A stretch of DNA of 9,108 nt from an uncultured Clostridia bacterium. GTDB lineage: Bacteria > Bacillota > Clostridia > Lachnospirales > Lachnospiraceae. Of the stretch, positions 1 through 6,189 are shown piece after piece. Positions within the stretch are counted from its first letter, which is position 1. Every line of letters begins with the position of its first letter. The position numbers and the translations under genes are program-made. The DNA is taken from NCBI GenBank assembly GCA_946614685.1, contig CAMOHF010000029.1:1-9108 (forward strand). Direction: 5' to 3'. Below the pieces are notes generated by a model. That model was not told where the DNA came from, searched no databases, and worked only from the letters and a program-made list of their open reading frames with translations.

Positions 1-1297
1 CCTTTGTGGCAGCTATAATATCCGTGCGGATTTCTGCCGCGCACTCCTCTGCGGACTGCTTGTCGAACAGGAACTCATCCGCATCGGTTTTGAAGGCATC
101 GATCACAGCTTCATTTTCCAATTCGGGGATGATCATATCCACCTCATCCGAAAGCGAGCGCATAGCCTCGGTTGCTTTGTACTCATTGGTATCCTCAAGG
201 CCTTCCTGTCTGAGCGTCTCAATCGCTGCCGCCGACACGGGAACGCCCTTCTCCGTCTGTTGCAGATGTACCATATATGGATCGTTCAGCAGGTAATTCA
301 GCAATTTCGCCGCAGCCTCGGGTTGCTCGGTCTCCGCCGAGATAGCCCACATCGTCGCCGGCTTGATATACCAGCCGGAGCGTTTCGCCCCCGGCATCTT
401 CGGATAGGTTGCCAAGGTCACGGAAACACCGGTTTCGGCAAGCCCGTCGCTATAGATCTTGGAATCACTGATCCAGCACATGGTGCCGATGATCTCACCG
501 GACATATACTTGCTCCTGTCGAAGCTGTCGACAGGTGAAAGCACATGCGAGTTGAGCATGGATTTGTACAATTCGAGCAAATCCGTCAATTCCTCCTGAG
601 ACGGCATAAATGTACCGTTCGGAAGGAACATCTGCTTACCCGTCTTTTGTTCATAGTAGGCCGCAAGGAAGAGCAGAAGCTGTTTCTTGCTCATACCGAG
701 CACATACTTTCCGTCCTTTCCCACAACCTCACCCATAGCAAAGAGATCATCCCAGGTTTCGGGAACCGAAAGACCGTAGTGATCGAGCATATCCTGATTA
801 TAATAAAAGACATGCGTATTCATGGCGATGGGAAGTGCATTCAGCTTTCCGTTTCTGGTTCCGAAGGAAAGCTCTTCCTCCGTAAACTGCGTAAGATCGA
901 TCCATTCGGAAAGACGGTTTAAGTCGTAGAAGCCGTTACCGTCCGGAGAGTATTCCGGAATCCACGCATAGTTGATCTGCATCACGTCCGCCTCGGTTCC
1001 GGACTCCATCCAAACCTTGGTACGCTTGGCATATCCGTTCCAGTCTCCGTAACGCAGGCTCACATCGATCCCCTGTGTTTCCTCGAAATGCGAGACACCC
1101 TCCATCGTGTATTTGTGTCTTTCGTCACTGCCCCACCAGGAAAGACTCACTTTCGGATTCTCCTCCAACCCGATGGTGTAACGCTCGTTTTCACTTCGGT
1201 ATTCCATATTGGATTTCAGAACAAGAAAGGTAACGATGAAGATCGCAACCATTGCTCCGACCAGCAGAAGGAATCTGCCCATTTTAAACTCTTTCAT
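1..1297 (-). CDS. Family 1 extracellular solute-binding protein, membrane-anchored (partial, C-terminus off window)
   Basis: Conceptual translation of the minus strand gives 432 open codons running off the window's left edge. Hallmarks of family 1 (sugar/oligosaccharide-type) ABC binding proteins are visible: an early SLSWWGSDE strand (51-59), FYYNQDMLDHYGLSVPETWDDL-type hinge text (about 164-185), a GWYIKPATMWAIS segment (308-320), and the EAAAKLLNYLL helix followed by GVPVS (about 327-355). Usual family length is about 420-450 aa, so little is probably missing. Residues 9-27 form one hydrophobic helix, but no lipobox cysteine follows; the only Cys seen are at 274 and 419. It therefore looks like an uncleaved signal anchor with the binding domain outside the cell, unlike the usual lipidated Gram-positive form. 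Start: an ATG at 1297 lies 6 nt after AGGGAGG; an in-frame ATG at 1303 abuts that site and is less likely. The start lies inside the end of the diguanylate cyclase gene (14-bp overlap), suggesting translational coupling. The ligand is unknown; no permease or ATPase gene is seen in the window. Confidence 0.88.
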   Translation of the reverse strand, partial: MKEFKMGRFLLLVGAMVAIFIVTFLVLKSNMEYRSENERYTIGLEENPKVSLSWWGSDERHKYTMEGVSHFEETQGIDVSLRYGDWNGYAKRTKVWMESGTEADVMQINYAWIPEYSPDGNGFYDLNRLSEWIDLTQFTEEELSFGTRNGKLNALPIAMNTHVFYYNQDMLDHYGLSVPETWDDLFAMGEVVGKDGKYVLGMSKKQLLLFLAAYYEQKTGKQMFLPNGTFMPSQEELTDLLELYKSMLNSHVLSPVDSFDRSKYMSGEIIGTMCWISDSKIYSDGLAETGVSVTLATYPKMPGAKRSGWYIKPATMWAISAETEQPEAAAKLLNYLLNDPYMVHLQQTEKGVPVSAAAIETLRQEGLEDTNEYKATEAMRSLSDEVDMIIPELENEAVIDAFKTDADEFLFDKQSAEECAAEIRTDIIAATK

Positions 1298-2807
1298 CGG
1301 CATCCTCCCTATAGAAACAGTATTGTGCTTTTCCGTTTCGCTTCGCACGGTACAGCGCAAGATCCGCACGCTCATACATCTCCGTAAAATCGGTATCTTT
1401 TCGTCTCGTGATATAGACGCCGCTGCTGATGGACAGGGTATAGTCCTTCATCTCAAACTCGAATTCCCTGTTGAAAAGCTCCATCACCTGGTCCATGCGC
1501 TCCGAAACAGCCTCACGGATCTCGGCCTCGGATACGTTCCGGCACTCCGTAAACAATGCAAACTCGTCACCACCCATACGTCCGATGACCGTATTCTCGT
1601 CGTAAAATCCGCGGAGCAGCTTACCCTGCCGGATGATCACCTGGTCTCCGTAGATATGTCCGAGGTTGTCATTGATCTGCTTGAAGTTGTCCATATCGAT
1701 CATAACAAAGACAAGGATGTCCTCGCCGTTTCCTTCCGGAATCCGCTTTTCAACCTCATCCTGGAAGGTACTCTTGTTCATAACGCCGGACAGTCTGTCA
1801 ATCTCAGCCTTATTCTGAAGACTGGATACCATGCCGCCCATCGGTCTTCCGATCCGGATCATCAAAAGCAGACCCATCAGGATCAGTATACCCGCAAGGA
1901 TCACGGATGCACGTATGGTAAACCGCCTCAAGGCATCGTTTTCTTTCAGGATCGTCTCCGTGGGAACCGAAGTCATAACGTGCCATCCGTTGCTGCAAAG
2001 GTTGGCATTTATAATGTAATCCTCGGTAGCGATACGCTCGGATAAATTCTTAACTTCCTCGGGTGTGCGCATCAGGCTTTTGATGTCGTCCGGGAGTTGC
2101 TTTCCGATCTCCTCCGTGTCGGAGGAATAAATGATGCATCCCTCCTCGTCGAGCAAACGCACGACAAGCCCCCTGATCTCATCCGGATAAATAAATACGG
2201 ACGAGAGTTCCCGCGTGTAGATGGAGGAAACCAGGATCGCATTCGGATTCAGACGTTTGACATAATAAATGCGGTCGGAGTTTCCGCCGATACCGAAACA
2301 CCAGCCGTCTTTGGTTCTGTTGTTGCGGATCTTCGCAGCAAAGCCTTCATACAGTCCGCCGTCTTTAAACATATCCTGCGTTCCGTGTGAGATCCAGCCC
2401 ACCTTATGATCGTCGGTATAAATAACCGCAAAGTCGGCATAGTTGTCCATCAGACCGATATCAAGGATTCTGTTCCTGATGGTTTCTTCCGTTTTGATTT
2501 TGTCATAGGCATCGATGTCCGGATCCGTGGCATCATAAAGATAATAGATTTCATCAGAAAAAAGGAGTGAAGGTGCTGTCTCCATACGCTCCAGATAAGA
2601 ATTGATATTTAATTCCATCTGTCGACTGTTGATGTCGATCAGACCGGATACTTTACGTCGAATGGTCTGTTCGGTACGCTCCAGGATCACATAATCGATC
2701 AATGTCGTGATCATGATGACCAGGATTGCGAACACGGCCAGCATCTCGATCATGTAGAAGCGAAAACGTTCTCCCGATCCGTTCTTTCCATGCTGCTTAG
2801 AGCTCAT
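1284..2807 (-). CDS. Membrane diguanylate cyclase with extracytoplasmic sensor domain (GGDEF)
   Basis: This 507-aa protein should make c-di-GMP from two GTP at the membrane. Layout: a short cytoplasmic N-terminus, TM1 about 19-40, a roughly 255-residue extracytoplasmic region (41-296) with the size and position of a double-cache sensor, TM2 about 297-318, then a GGDEF domain about 336-500. The active-site signature RMGGDEFALF has GGDEF at 412-416. Metal/substrate text IDMDNFKQINDNLGH (370-384) and the closing ADLALYRAKRNGK (481-493) are intact, so activity is expected. The inhibitory I-site (RxxD five residues before GGDEF) is absent: residues 403-406 read DENT. There is no EAL or HD-GYP domain. 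The start ATG follows AAGGAG (2813-2818) and lies 21 bp after the stop of the coiled-coil gene. The 3' end overlaps the solute-binding protein start, so the two products are probably made together. The cache assignment rests on layout rather than a sequence motif; the GGDEF assignment is firm. Confidence 0.93.
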   Translation of the reverse strand: MSSKQHGKNGSGERFRFYMIEMLAVFAILVIMITTLIDYVILERTEQTIRRKVSGLIDINSRQMELNINSYLERMETAPSLLFSDEIYYLYDATDPDIDAYDKIKTEETIRNRILDIGLMDNYADFAVIYTDDHKVGWISHGTQDMFKDGGLYEGFAAKIRNNRTKDGWCFGIGGNSDRIYYVKRLNPNAILVSSIYTRELSSVFIYPDEIRGLVVRLLDEEGCIIYSSDTEEIGKQLPDDIKSLMRTPEEVKNLSERIATEDYIINANLCSNGWHVMTSVPTETILKENDALRRFTIRASVILAGILILMGLLLMIRIGRPMGGMVSSLQNKAEIDRLSGVMNKSTFQDEVEKRIPEGNGEDILVFVMIDMDNFKQINDNLGHIYGDQVIIRQGKLLRGFYDENTVIGRMGGDEFALFTECRNVSEAEIREAVSERMDQVMELFNREFEFEMKDYTLSISSGVYITRRKDTDFTEMYERADLALYRAKRNGKAQYCFYREDADERV

Positions 2808-2828
2808 GCACTCTCCTTGCGTTTCGCG

Positions 2829-3437
2829 CTATGATAATCCGGCTTCGTGCGCCGCAGCCTTGGCCGCGTCGATCTCTGCCTGTTTCTTCGCTTCATCCTC
2901 GGCAGCTTCCCGATTCAGTCGATCGATGATCTCCTGTGCGCGACGGAGCTGTTCTGCCTTCTCCTCCTCGGACGTATCAGCTGATGCCGTTACCGTCTGC
3001 TCCTCCGCGGCGTCTCCCGCGGCCTCATCCTTCGCTTCCCCGGCCATCTGTTTGCCTTCCTCTATGTAGGCGGATACATCATTCCTGTTCTTGTTCATGA
3101 TGGAGGCAATCCGTTCTTCTTCCTCGCGTTTCTTTCGCTCGACTGCGATCTCCTGCGCTCTTGCCTCCTCCTTCTCACGATTGATGCGATTCAACACCTC
3201 AAGCGCATCCGCGGAGGTACCCTCCGGGATCTCAGCCTCGTGAAAAGCTCCGGAAGTTTCAGGCTCGGCATCCGTCGGTACAGACACTGAAATATCCTGC
3301 GAACCGGAAGCCTGCGTCTGATCGGCAGCCTGTGCCTGTTCGCGGCGCAGCTTTCTGTAATCCAGTTTGAAAACCGTTGTAATATTCACACGCCACCATT
3401 TGATGACGCGCTGCGAAAATGCCTTCCAAATATTCAT
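2829..3437 (-). CDS. Charged coiled-coil protein of unknown function
   Basis: I do not recognise a family for this 202-aa protein. Residues 1-34 are basic and aromatic (IWKAF, VIKWWRV, FKLDYRKLRR) and could form an amphipathic, membrane-touching helix, but there is no clear transmembrane span or signal peptide. Residues 35-75 are a Gln/Ala/Ser/Thr/Pro-rich linker. Two strongly charged, likely coiled-coil stretches follow (about 76-115 and 157-197), separated by an acidic Ala/Glu linker (130-156). The helices contain related blocks, EVLNRINRE at 80-88 and EIIDRLNRE at 169-177, so the second may have arisen by duplication. The start ATG has GGAGGG (3442-3447) four bases upstream. It is the first gene after the promoter-like sequence at 3474-3502 and lies 21 bp before the diguanylate cyclase gene, so it is probably co-transcribed with it. 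A scaffold or membrane-adaptor role would be a guess. Codon pattern, SD site and neighbours support a real gene. Confidence 0.75.
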   Translation of the reverse strand: MNIWKAFSQRVIKWWRVNITTVFKLDYRKLRREQAQAADQTQASGSQDISVSVPTDAEPETSGAFHEAEIPEGTSADALEVLNRINREKEEARAQEIAVERKKREEEERIASIMNKNRNDVSAYIEEGKQMAGEAKDEAAGDAAEEQTVTASADTSEEEKAEQLRRAQEIIDRLNREAAEDEAKKQAEIDAAKAAAHEAGLS

Positions 3438-3468
3438 GACACCCTCCGAAGATCAAGGATCGTTCATG

Positions 3469-3491
3469 TCATAATTATATAACAATTATGA
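3469..3491. repeat. 8-bp inverted repeat spanning the -10 box
   Basis: The arms TCATAATT (3469-3476) and AATTATGA (3484-3491) are perfect complements separated by 7 nt. The repeat covers the putative -10 box and the stop codon of the kinase gene. It is AT-only apart from one G/C pair and is not followed by a run of T on the minus strand, so it makes a poor intrinsic terminator. A protein-binding operator is possible, as is chance in AT-rich DNA. Confidence 0.4.
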
Positions 3492-3502
3492 TGTTTTGGA
3501 AA
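3474..3502 (-). promoter_or_regulatory. Putative sigma-A-type promoter for the coiled-coil/GGDEF/binding-protein cluster
   Basis: On the minus strand a perfect -10 box TATAAT (3474-3479) is preceded, after a 17-bp spacer, by TTTCCA (3497-3502), which matches 4 of 6 bases of TTGACA. The -35 box lies in the last codons of the histidine kinase gene. Transcription would start near 3467, giving a leader of about 30 nt with the SD site at 3442-3447. The AT-rich patch stands out against its surroundings. The call is by eye and has not been tested against a scoring matrix. Confidence 0.45.
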
Positions 3503-4796
3503 GTGAAGAATGCAGTGTCACCGTGAAACGCGTTCCGAATTCCGGACGCGACAATACCTCAATGGCTCCCTTGTGCGCGTCAACGATCCACTTTGCGATG
3601 GAAAGTCCCAGTCCGGACCCTCCGGTATTGCCTGCTCTTGCCACATCCGATCTGTAAAATCGCTCAAAAATGTGCGAAACATCCTTTTCATGCATGCCCA
3701 TACCCTCGTCCTGAACGGTAAACGCGGGCGCTCCGCCTACCAGTCTGGTTCCGATCGTAATGGCATCTCCCTCGTTGGAGTACTTTGCGGCGTTTTGGAC
3801 CAGGATCCTCATGGTCTGCTTCAGCATGGCGATATCTCCGGTCACCTGCACGGGCGCAAGCTCGCCGTCCTCCTCGGGATCTCCCGTAACGGGAACCGTT
3901 TTCCCTTCGGTATTCGGAAGCATCAGCCTGTAGCGATGCTTTTCGTCGATCATCATGGATTCCTCCCATACCTCGGTCACCACGTCGTTTAAGTTGAACT
4001 CTACGAAGTGAAGCGTATTTCTGCCACTGTCTCCCCTCGCCAGAAACAGAAGCTGCTCCACGAGTTCCTTCATATGCTCGGATTCGTTTTTGAGTGCTTC
4101 GATAGCCTCCGTTAAGACACTTTCATCCTCCTTGCCCCAGCGATCAAGCATACCGACATAACCCTGGATCACGGAGATCGGTGTGCGAAGCTCATGAGAT
4201 GCGTCGGAGACAAATCTGGCCTGCTGCCGTTCCTGCTCTCTGATCCTTGCAAGCAGATTATTGAGAGCGATCTCGATGCAATAAAGATCGGAATTGCCGG
4301 TGGCAATGGAAACCTCTGTCGCATCCGTTTCCACATGATCGATGGCCTTTGCAAGTTCTTCCATCTTGTTGGCGTCAACCGGAGCGCTGGAGAATTCCTC
4401 CGCCCGGATGGCAAGTTCATTTAGGGGACGCAATTTGGCCCGAATGGTTCCCGCTGAAAAAAGCGAGAAAAAGAGTACAAAGAATTCTCCGATGGCGATC
4501 ACGCCTCCGCCGAGAAGCAGATATCTTCCGAGATGATCCCCGTAGAATTCAAAGACCCTTCCGTCCTCCGCTGTTACGCTGTAAACAATCTTGTGCACGC
4601 TGTCAAAGAGCAGGTCCCTTCCCGCAATGACGGCTGTCCGGCGCACATGATCGTCACACCACAGGATGTAGCATCCGAAAAAAGCCGCCACGATGAAGGC
4701 ATCCAAAAACAGAAGTTGAAACAGAAGTCTCAGCCAAAAACTCACATTGATCTTATTCGCTATGGAACTGGTTTTCCTGCTGATTCCTTTTCTCAT
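3486..4796 (-). CDS. Two-TM sensor histidine kinase (HisKA/HATPase_c)
   Basis: This 436-aa membrane kinase should autophosphorylate on His and pass phosphate to the adjacent response regulator. TM1 is about 20-46, a short extracytoplasmic loop of about 45 residues follows (47-91), TM2 is about 92-115, and a diverged HAMP-like linker reaches to about 190. The H-box FVSDASHELRTPISVIQGY places the phosphoacceptor at H201. ATPase boxes are complete: N-box ILVQNAAKYS (N335), G1 DEGMGM (D363), F-box FERFYRSD (378-384 region) and G2 GGSGLGLSIAKWIV (392-405). All catalytic residues seem intact. An acidic stretch at about 301-321 between two sheet strands contains the near-repeat VPVTGD / VQVTGD and looks like a small insertion. 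The short outer loop suggests sensing in or near the membrane, or through a partner. The start ATG lies 4 bp after the regulator's stop, with AAAGGA upstream, so the genes form one transcript. Overall architecture resembles many Bacillota OmpR-partner kinases. The stimulus cannot be read from sequence. Confidence 0.93.
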   Translation of the reverse strand: MRKGISRKTSSIANKINVSFWLRLLFQLLFLDAFIVAAFFGCYILWCDDHVRRTAVIAGRDLLFDSVHKIVYSVTAEDGRVFEFYGDHLGRYLLLGGGVIAIGEFFVLFFSLFSAGTIRAKLRPLNELAIRAEEFSSAPVDANKMEELAKAIDHVETDATEVSIATGNSDLYCIEIALNNLLARIREQERQQARFVSDASHELRTPISVIQGYVGMLDRWGKEDESVLTEAIEALKNESEHMKELVEQLLFLARGDSGRNTLHFVEFNLNDVVTEVWEESMMIDEKHRYRLMLPNTEGKTVPVTGDPEEDGELAPVQVTGDIAMLKQTMRILVQNAAKYSNEGDAITIGTRLVGGAPAFTVQDEGMGMHEKDVSHIFERFYRSDVARAGNTGGSGLGLSIAKWIVDAHKGAIEVLSRPEFGTRFTVTLHSSLSKTS

Positions 4797-4800
4797 ACGA

Positions 4801-5484
4801 TCAATCCTTTATGGAATAACCGACGCCCCTTACGGTCGTGATTAGTTTCACGCCGTACTTATCGTCGATCTTGGTTCTTAGGTATCTCACATATACATCG
4901 ATGATGTTGGTCTCCCCCATGTAGTCGTAACCGCACACCTCGTTCATCAGTTTCTCCCTGTCCAAGACAATGTTTTTGTTCTTCATCAGTGTTTTTAACA
5001 GTTCAAATTCACGGTTGGTAAGCTCGACGGGCTCACCGTTCACCGTGACCTCATGTCTGTCGCAGTCAAGCGCCACGCCTCTTACGGTAAGTTGCTCCGT
5101 CCTTGCTGCGGTTTCGGAACTTCCTCCGTGTTTCTTTAACGCCACACGGATCCTGGCGAGCAGTTCTTCGATGGCGAAGGGTTTGGTGATATAGTCATCC
5201 GCTCCCGCATCAAGTCCCGACACCTTATCCATCACGGCGTCCCGGGCGGTGAGCATGATCACCGGCGTATCCTTTTCATTTCTGAGCCTTCTTAGCACCT
5301 CGAGTCCGTTTAGTCCGGGAAGCATCACATCCAAAAGGATCAGGTCAAATGCGCCGGAAAGGGCGAGCTCGAGACCCGTCCTTCCGTCAAATGCCTTTTC
5401 GACTTCATTGCCTTCATGCCGCAATTCAAGTTCTACAAAACGCGCAATCTTTTCTTCATCTTCTACGATCAGTATCTTACTCAT
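4801..5484 (-). CDS. OmpR/PhoB-family response regulator
   Basis: This 227-aa DNA-binding regulator has a receiver domain (1-about 117) and a C-terminal winged helix (about 128-226). Receiver residues are intact: acidic pair E8/D9 in ILIVEDEE, phosphoacceptor D52 in LILLDVMLPG, T79 in VIMLTARD, and K101 in YITKPF. The effector shows the OmpR/PhoB signatures LTNREFELLKTLM (155-167) and IDVYVRYLRTKID (195-207), ending in TTVRGVGYSIKD. The chosen start is the ATG at 5484, which begins directly at the receiver strand and has AAGGA six to seven bases upstream. An upstream ATG at 5535 would add 17 residues (Arg/Pro-rich) unlike the family. The start overlaps the end of the preceding membrane-protein gene by 8 bp (ATGAGTAA), so translation is probably coupled. 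It is the cognate partner of the kinase immediately downstream. Possible target sites are the 11-bp phased repeats upstream of this operon. Resemblance is general to the CovR/ArlR/CiaR type; a specific ortholog cannot be named. Confidence 0.95.
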   Translation of the reverse strand: MSKILIVEDEEKIARFVELELRHEGNEVEKAFDGRTGLELALSGAFDLILLDVMLPGLNGLEVLRRLRNEKDTPVIMLTARDAVMDKVSGLDAGADDYITKPFAIEELLARIRVALKKHGGSSETAARTEQLTVRGVALDCDRHEVTVNGEPVELTNREFELLKTLMKNKNIVLDREKLMNEVCGYDYMGETNIIDVYVRYLRTKIDDKYGVKLITTVRGVGYSIKD

Positions 5485-6040
5485 TGTCGTCCTTCTTGTC
5501 CTTCTTCTCGGCGGCAACACTGGTCTTGATATCATCCACCACGTTGCTTGCCTTATTGCTTAAGTCGTTTAAGTTTACGGTAACGTCATCCATGCCTTCA
5601 AAGTCGTACTTGCACCCGCAGAAGAGGCCGACGATCAGCATGGGGATGGTGAACCAGAAGCCGAAGATCAAAAGTACCACAAGCACCAGCAGCGGAAGGG
5701 AAAGGATCTTTTTATCATCCTTTCTCACGTGGAACTTAATCTCCATGCCACGGGAGCACACCTTGGAAATCCAGTCTCCGAAGCGTCCCATCATATCGCC
5801 GAAGTTTTCCTTGCGGCAGCTTTTTTCGTAGTCCTCATGTGCCCTTGTAAGGTCGTCGGAAAGCTCCGCGGCGGTCGTTGTATAACTTGAAGCGCCGGGG
5901 CCCTTGATCTTTCCGAGTTTCTCAAGATATACGATCGCGTCGAGCACGTCGTAATCACATGCTTCCAGTGCGGACTTTGCATCGTCGTAGGAAACGCCTG
6001 TCTTCTCTCTGATTTTTTCTGCCTTCTCCAAATGATCCAT
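5477..6040 (-). CDS. DUF4342-like membrane protein with N-terminal UBA-like domain
   Basis: This 187-aa protein starts with a UBA/EF-Ts-N-like helical module (about 4-43: IREKTGVSYDDAKSALEACD then DVLDAIVYLEKLG). In EF-Ts and UBA proteins such three-helix modules bind partner proteins. After a linker and a short helix (about 57-95) comes MEIKFHVRKDDKKILSLP (99-116) and a hydrophobic stretch (about 113-141) that may cross the membrane once or as a hairpin, then a charged Lys/Asp-rich tail. The pairing of a UBA-like head with a 'V+KDDK.I..+P' strand and hydrophobic segment matches what I know of DUF4342 proteins of Bacillota, whose function is not established. It is the first gene of the two-component operon and its stop overlaps the regulator's start. 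An SD site AAAGGA (6051-6056) lies 10 nt from the ATG, a slightly long spacing; no alternative in-frame start was found nearby. An accessory or membrane-recruiting role for the two-component system is inference from context. Confidence 0.82.
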   Translation of the reverse strand: MDHLEKAEKIREKTGVSYDDAKSALEACDYDVLDAIVYLEKLGKIKGPGASSYTTTAAELSDDLTRAHEDYEKSCRKENFGDMMGRFGDWISKVCSRGMEIKFHVRKDDKKILSLPLLVLVVLLIFGFWFTIPMLIVGLFCGCKYDFEGMDDVTVNLNDLSNKASNVVDDIKTSVAAEKKDKKDDNE

Positions 6041-6113
6041 CTTACATACATCCTTTCATATCCCCTGTTCGGGGTTTCTTGTCTCAACCTGTGACCATAG
6101 GATACCGCAGATT

Positions 6114-6152
6114 GATTAATCTAAAATGTGTGAAAGATTAAAATAAGATTAA
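6114..6152 (-). promoter_or_regulatory. 11-bp phased direct repeats, candidate response-regulator operator
   Basis: On the plus strand GATTAA occurs at 6114-6119, 6136-6141 and 6147-6152, offsets of 22 and 11 bp, so all three lie on the same helical face. The last two are extended copies of AAGATTAA (6134-6141 and 6145-6152), read TTAATCTT on the coding strand. Tandem hexamer/heptamer repeats one helical turn apart are the usual binding pattern of OmpR/PhoB-family regulators, and this operon encodes one. The position, about 75-115 bp before the first start codon, suits autoregulation. No strong -35/-10 pair was found here; TATCCT at about 6098-6103 is the best weak -10 candidate. The T-rich coding strand could instead simply serve the preceding terminator. 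Confidence 0.42.
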
Positions 6153-6161
6153 GAAACGAAG

Positions 6162-6189
6162 AACAGCATCCTTATACACGGATGCTGTT
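6162..6189 (-). terminator. Hairpin at the end of the sirtuin gene, likely intrinsic terminator
   Basis: A perfect 10-bp inverted repeat, AACAGCATCC (6162-6171) and GGATGCTGTT (6180-6189), surrounds an 8-nt loop that holds the sirtuin stop codon (6172-6174). On the transcript the stem is followed by CUUCGUUUCUUAAUCUUAUUUU, which is U-rich but interrupted, so termination may be partial. It separates the c-di-AMP/sirtuin cluster from the two-component operon. Confidence 0.55.

Noticed and set aside
545..922. Plus-strand open frame opposite the solute-binding protein
   Set aside because: The minus strand here is continuously open and matches family 1 binding proteins; the plus-strand frame has no domain.
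1209..2045. Long plus-strand open frame of 278 codons opposite the cyclase gene
   Set aside because: It lies antisense to a well-supported GGDEF protein, has no recognisable domain and no good ribosome site; a shadow of the opposite codon pattern.
3469..3491. Inverted repeat after the kinase gene as an intrinsic terminator
   Set aside because: The stem is almost all A/T and is not followed by a T run on the transcribed strand; promoter/operator is a better reading.
5485..5535. N-terminal extension of the response regulator by 17 residues
   Set aside because: The added Arg/Pro-rich segment is unlike receiver domains; it is the coding sequence of the preceding gene in another frame, and the ATG at 5484 has a suitable SD site.
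6062..6074. CCCC/GGGG hairpin in the leader of the two-component operon
   Set aside because: Only four base pairs with a 5-nt loop and no wider fold; too small to call a riboswitch or attenuator.
6041..6171. A c-di-AMP or c-di-GMP riboswitch in the largest intergenic gap
   Set aside because: The gap is about 130 bp, and I could see none of the conserved core folds of these classes; no other gap in the window is large enough.
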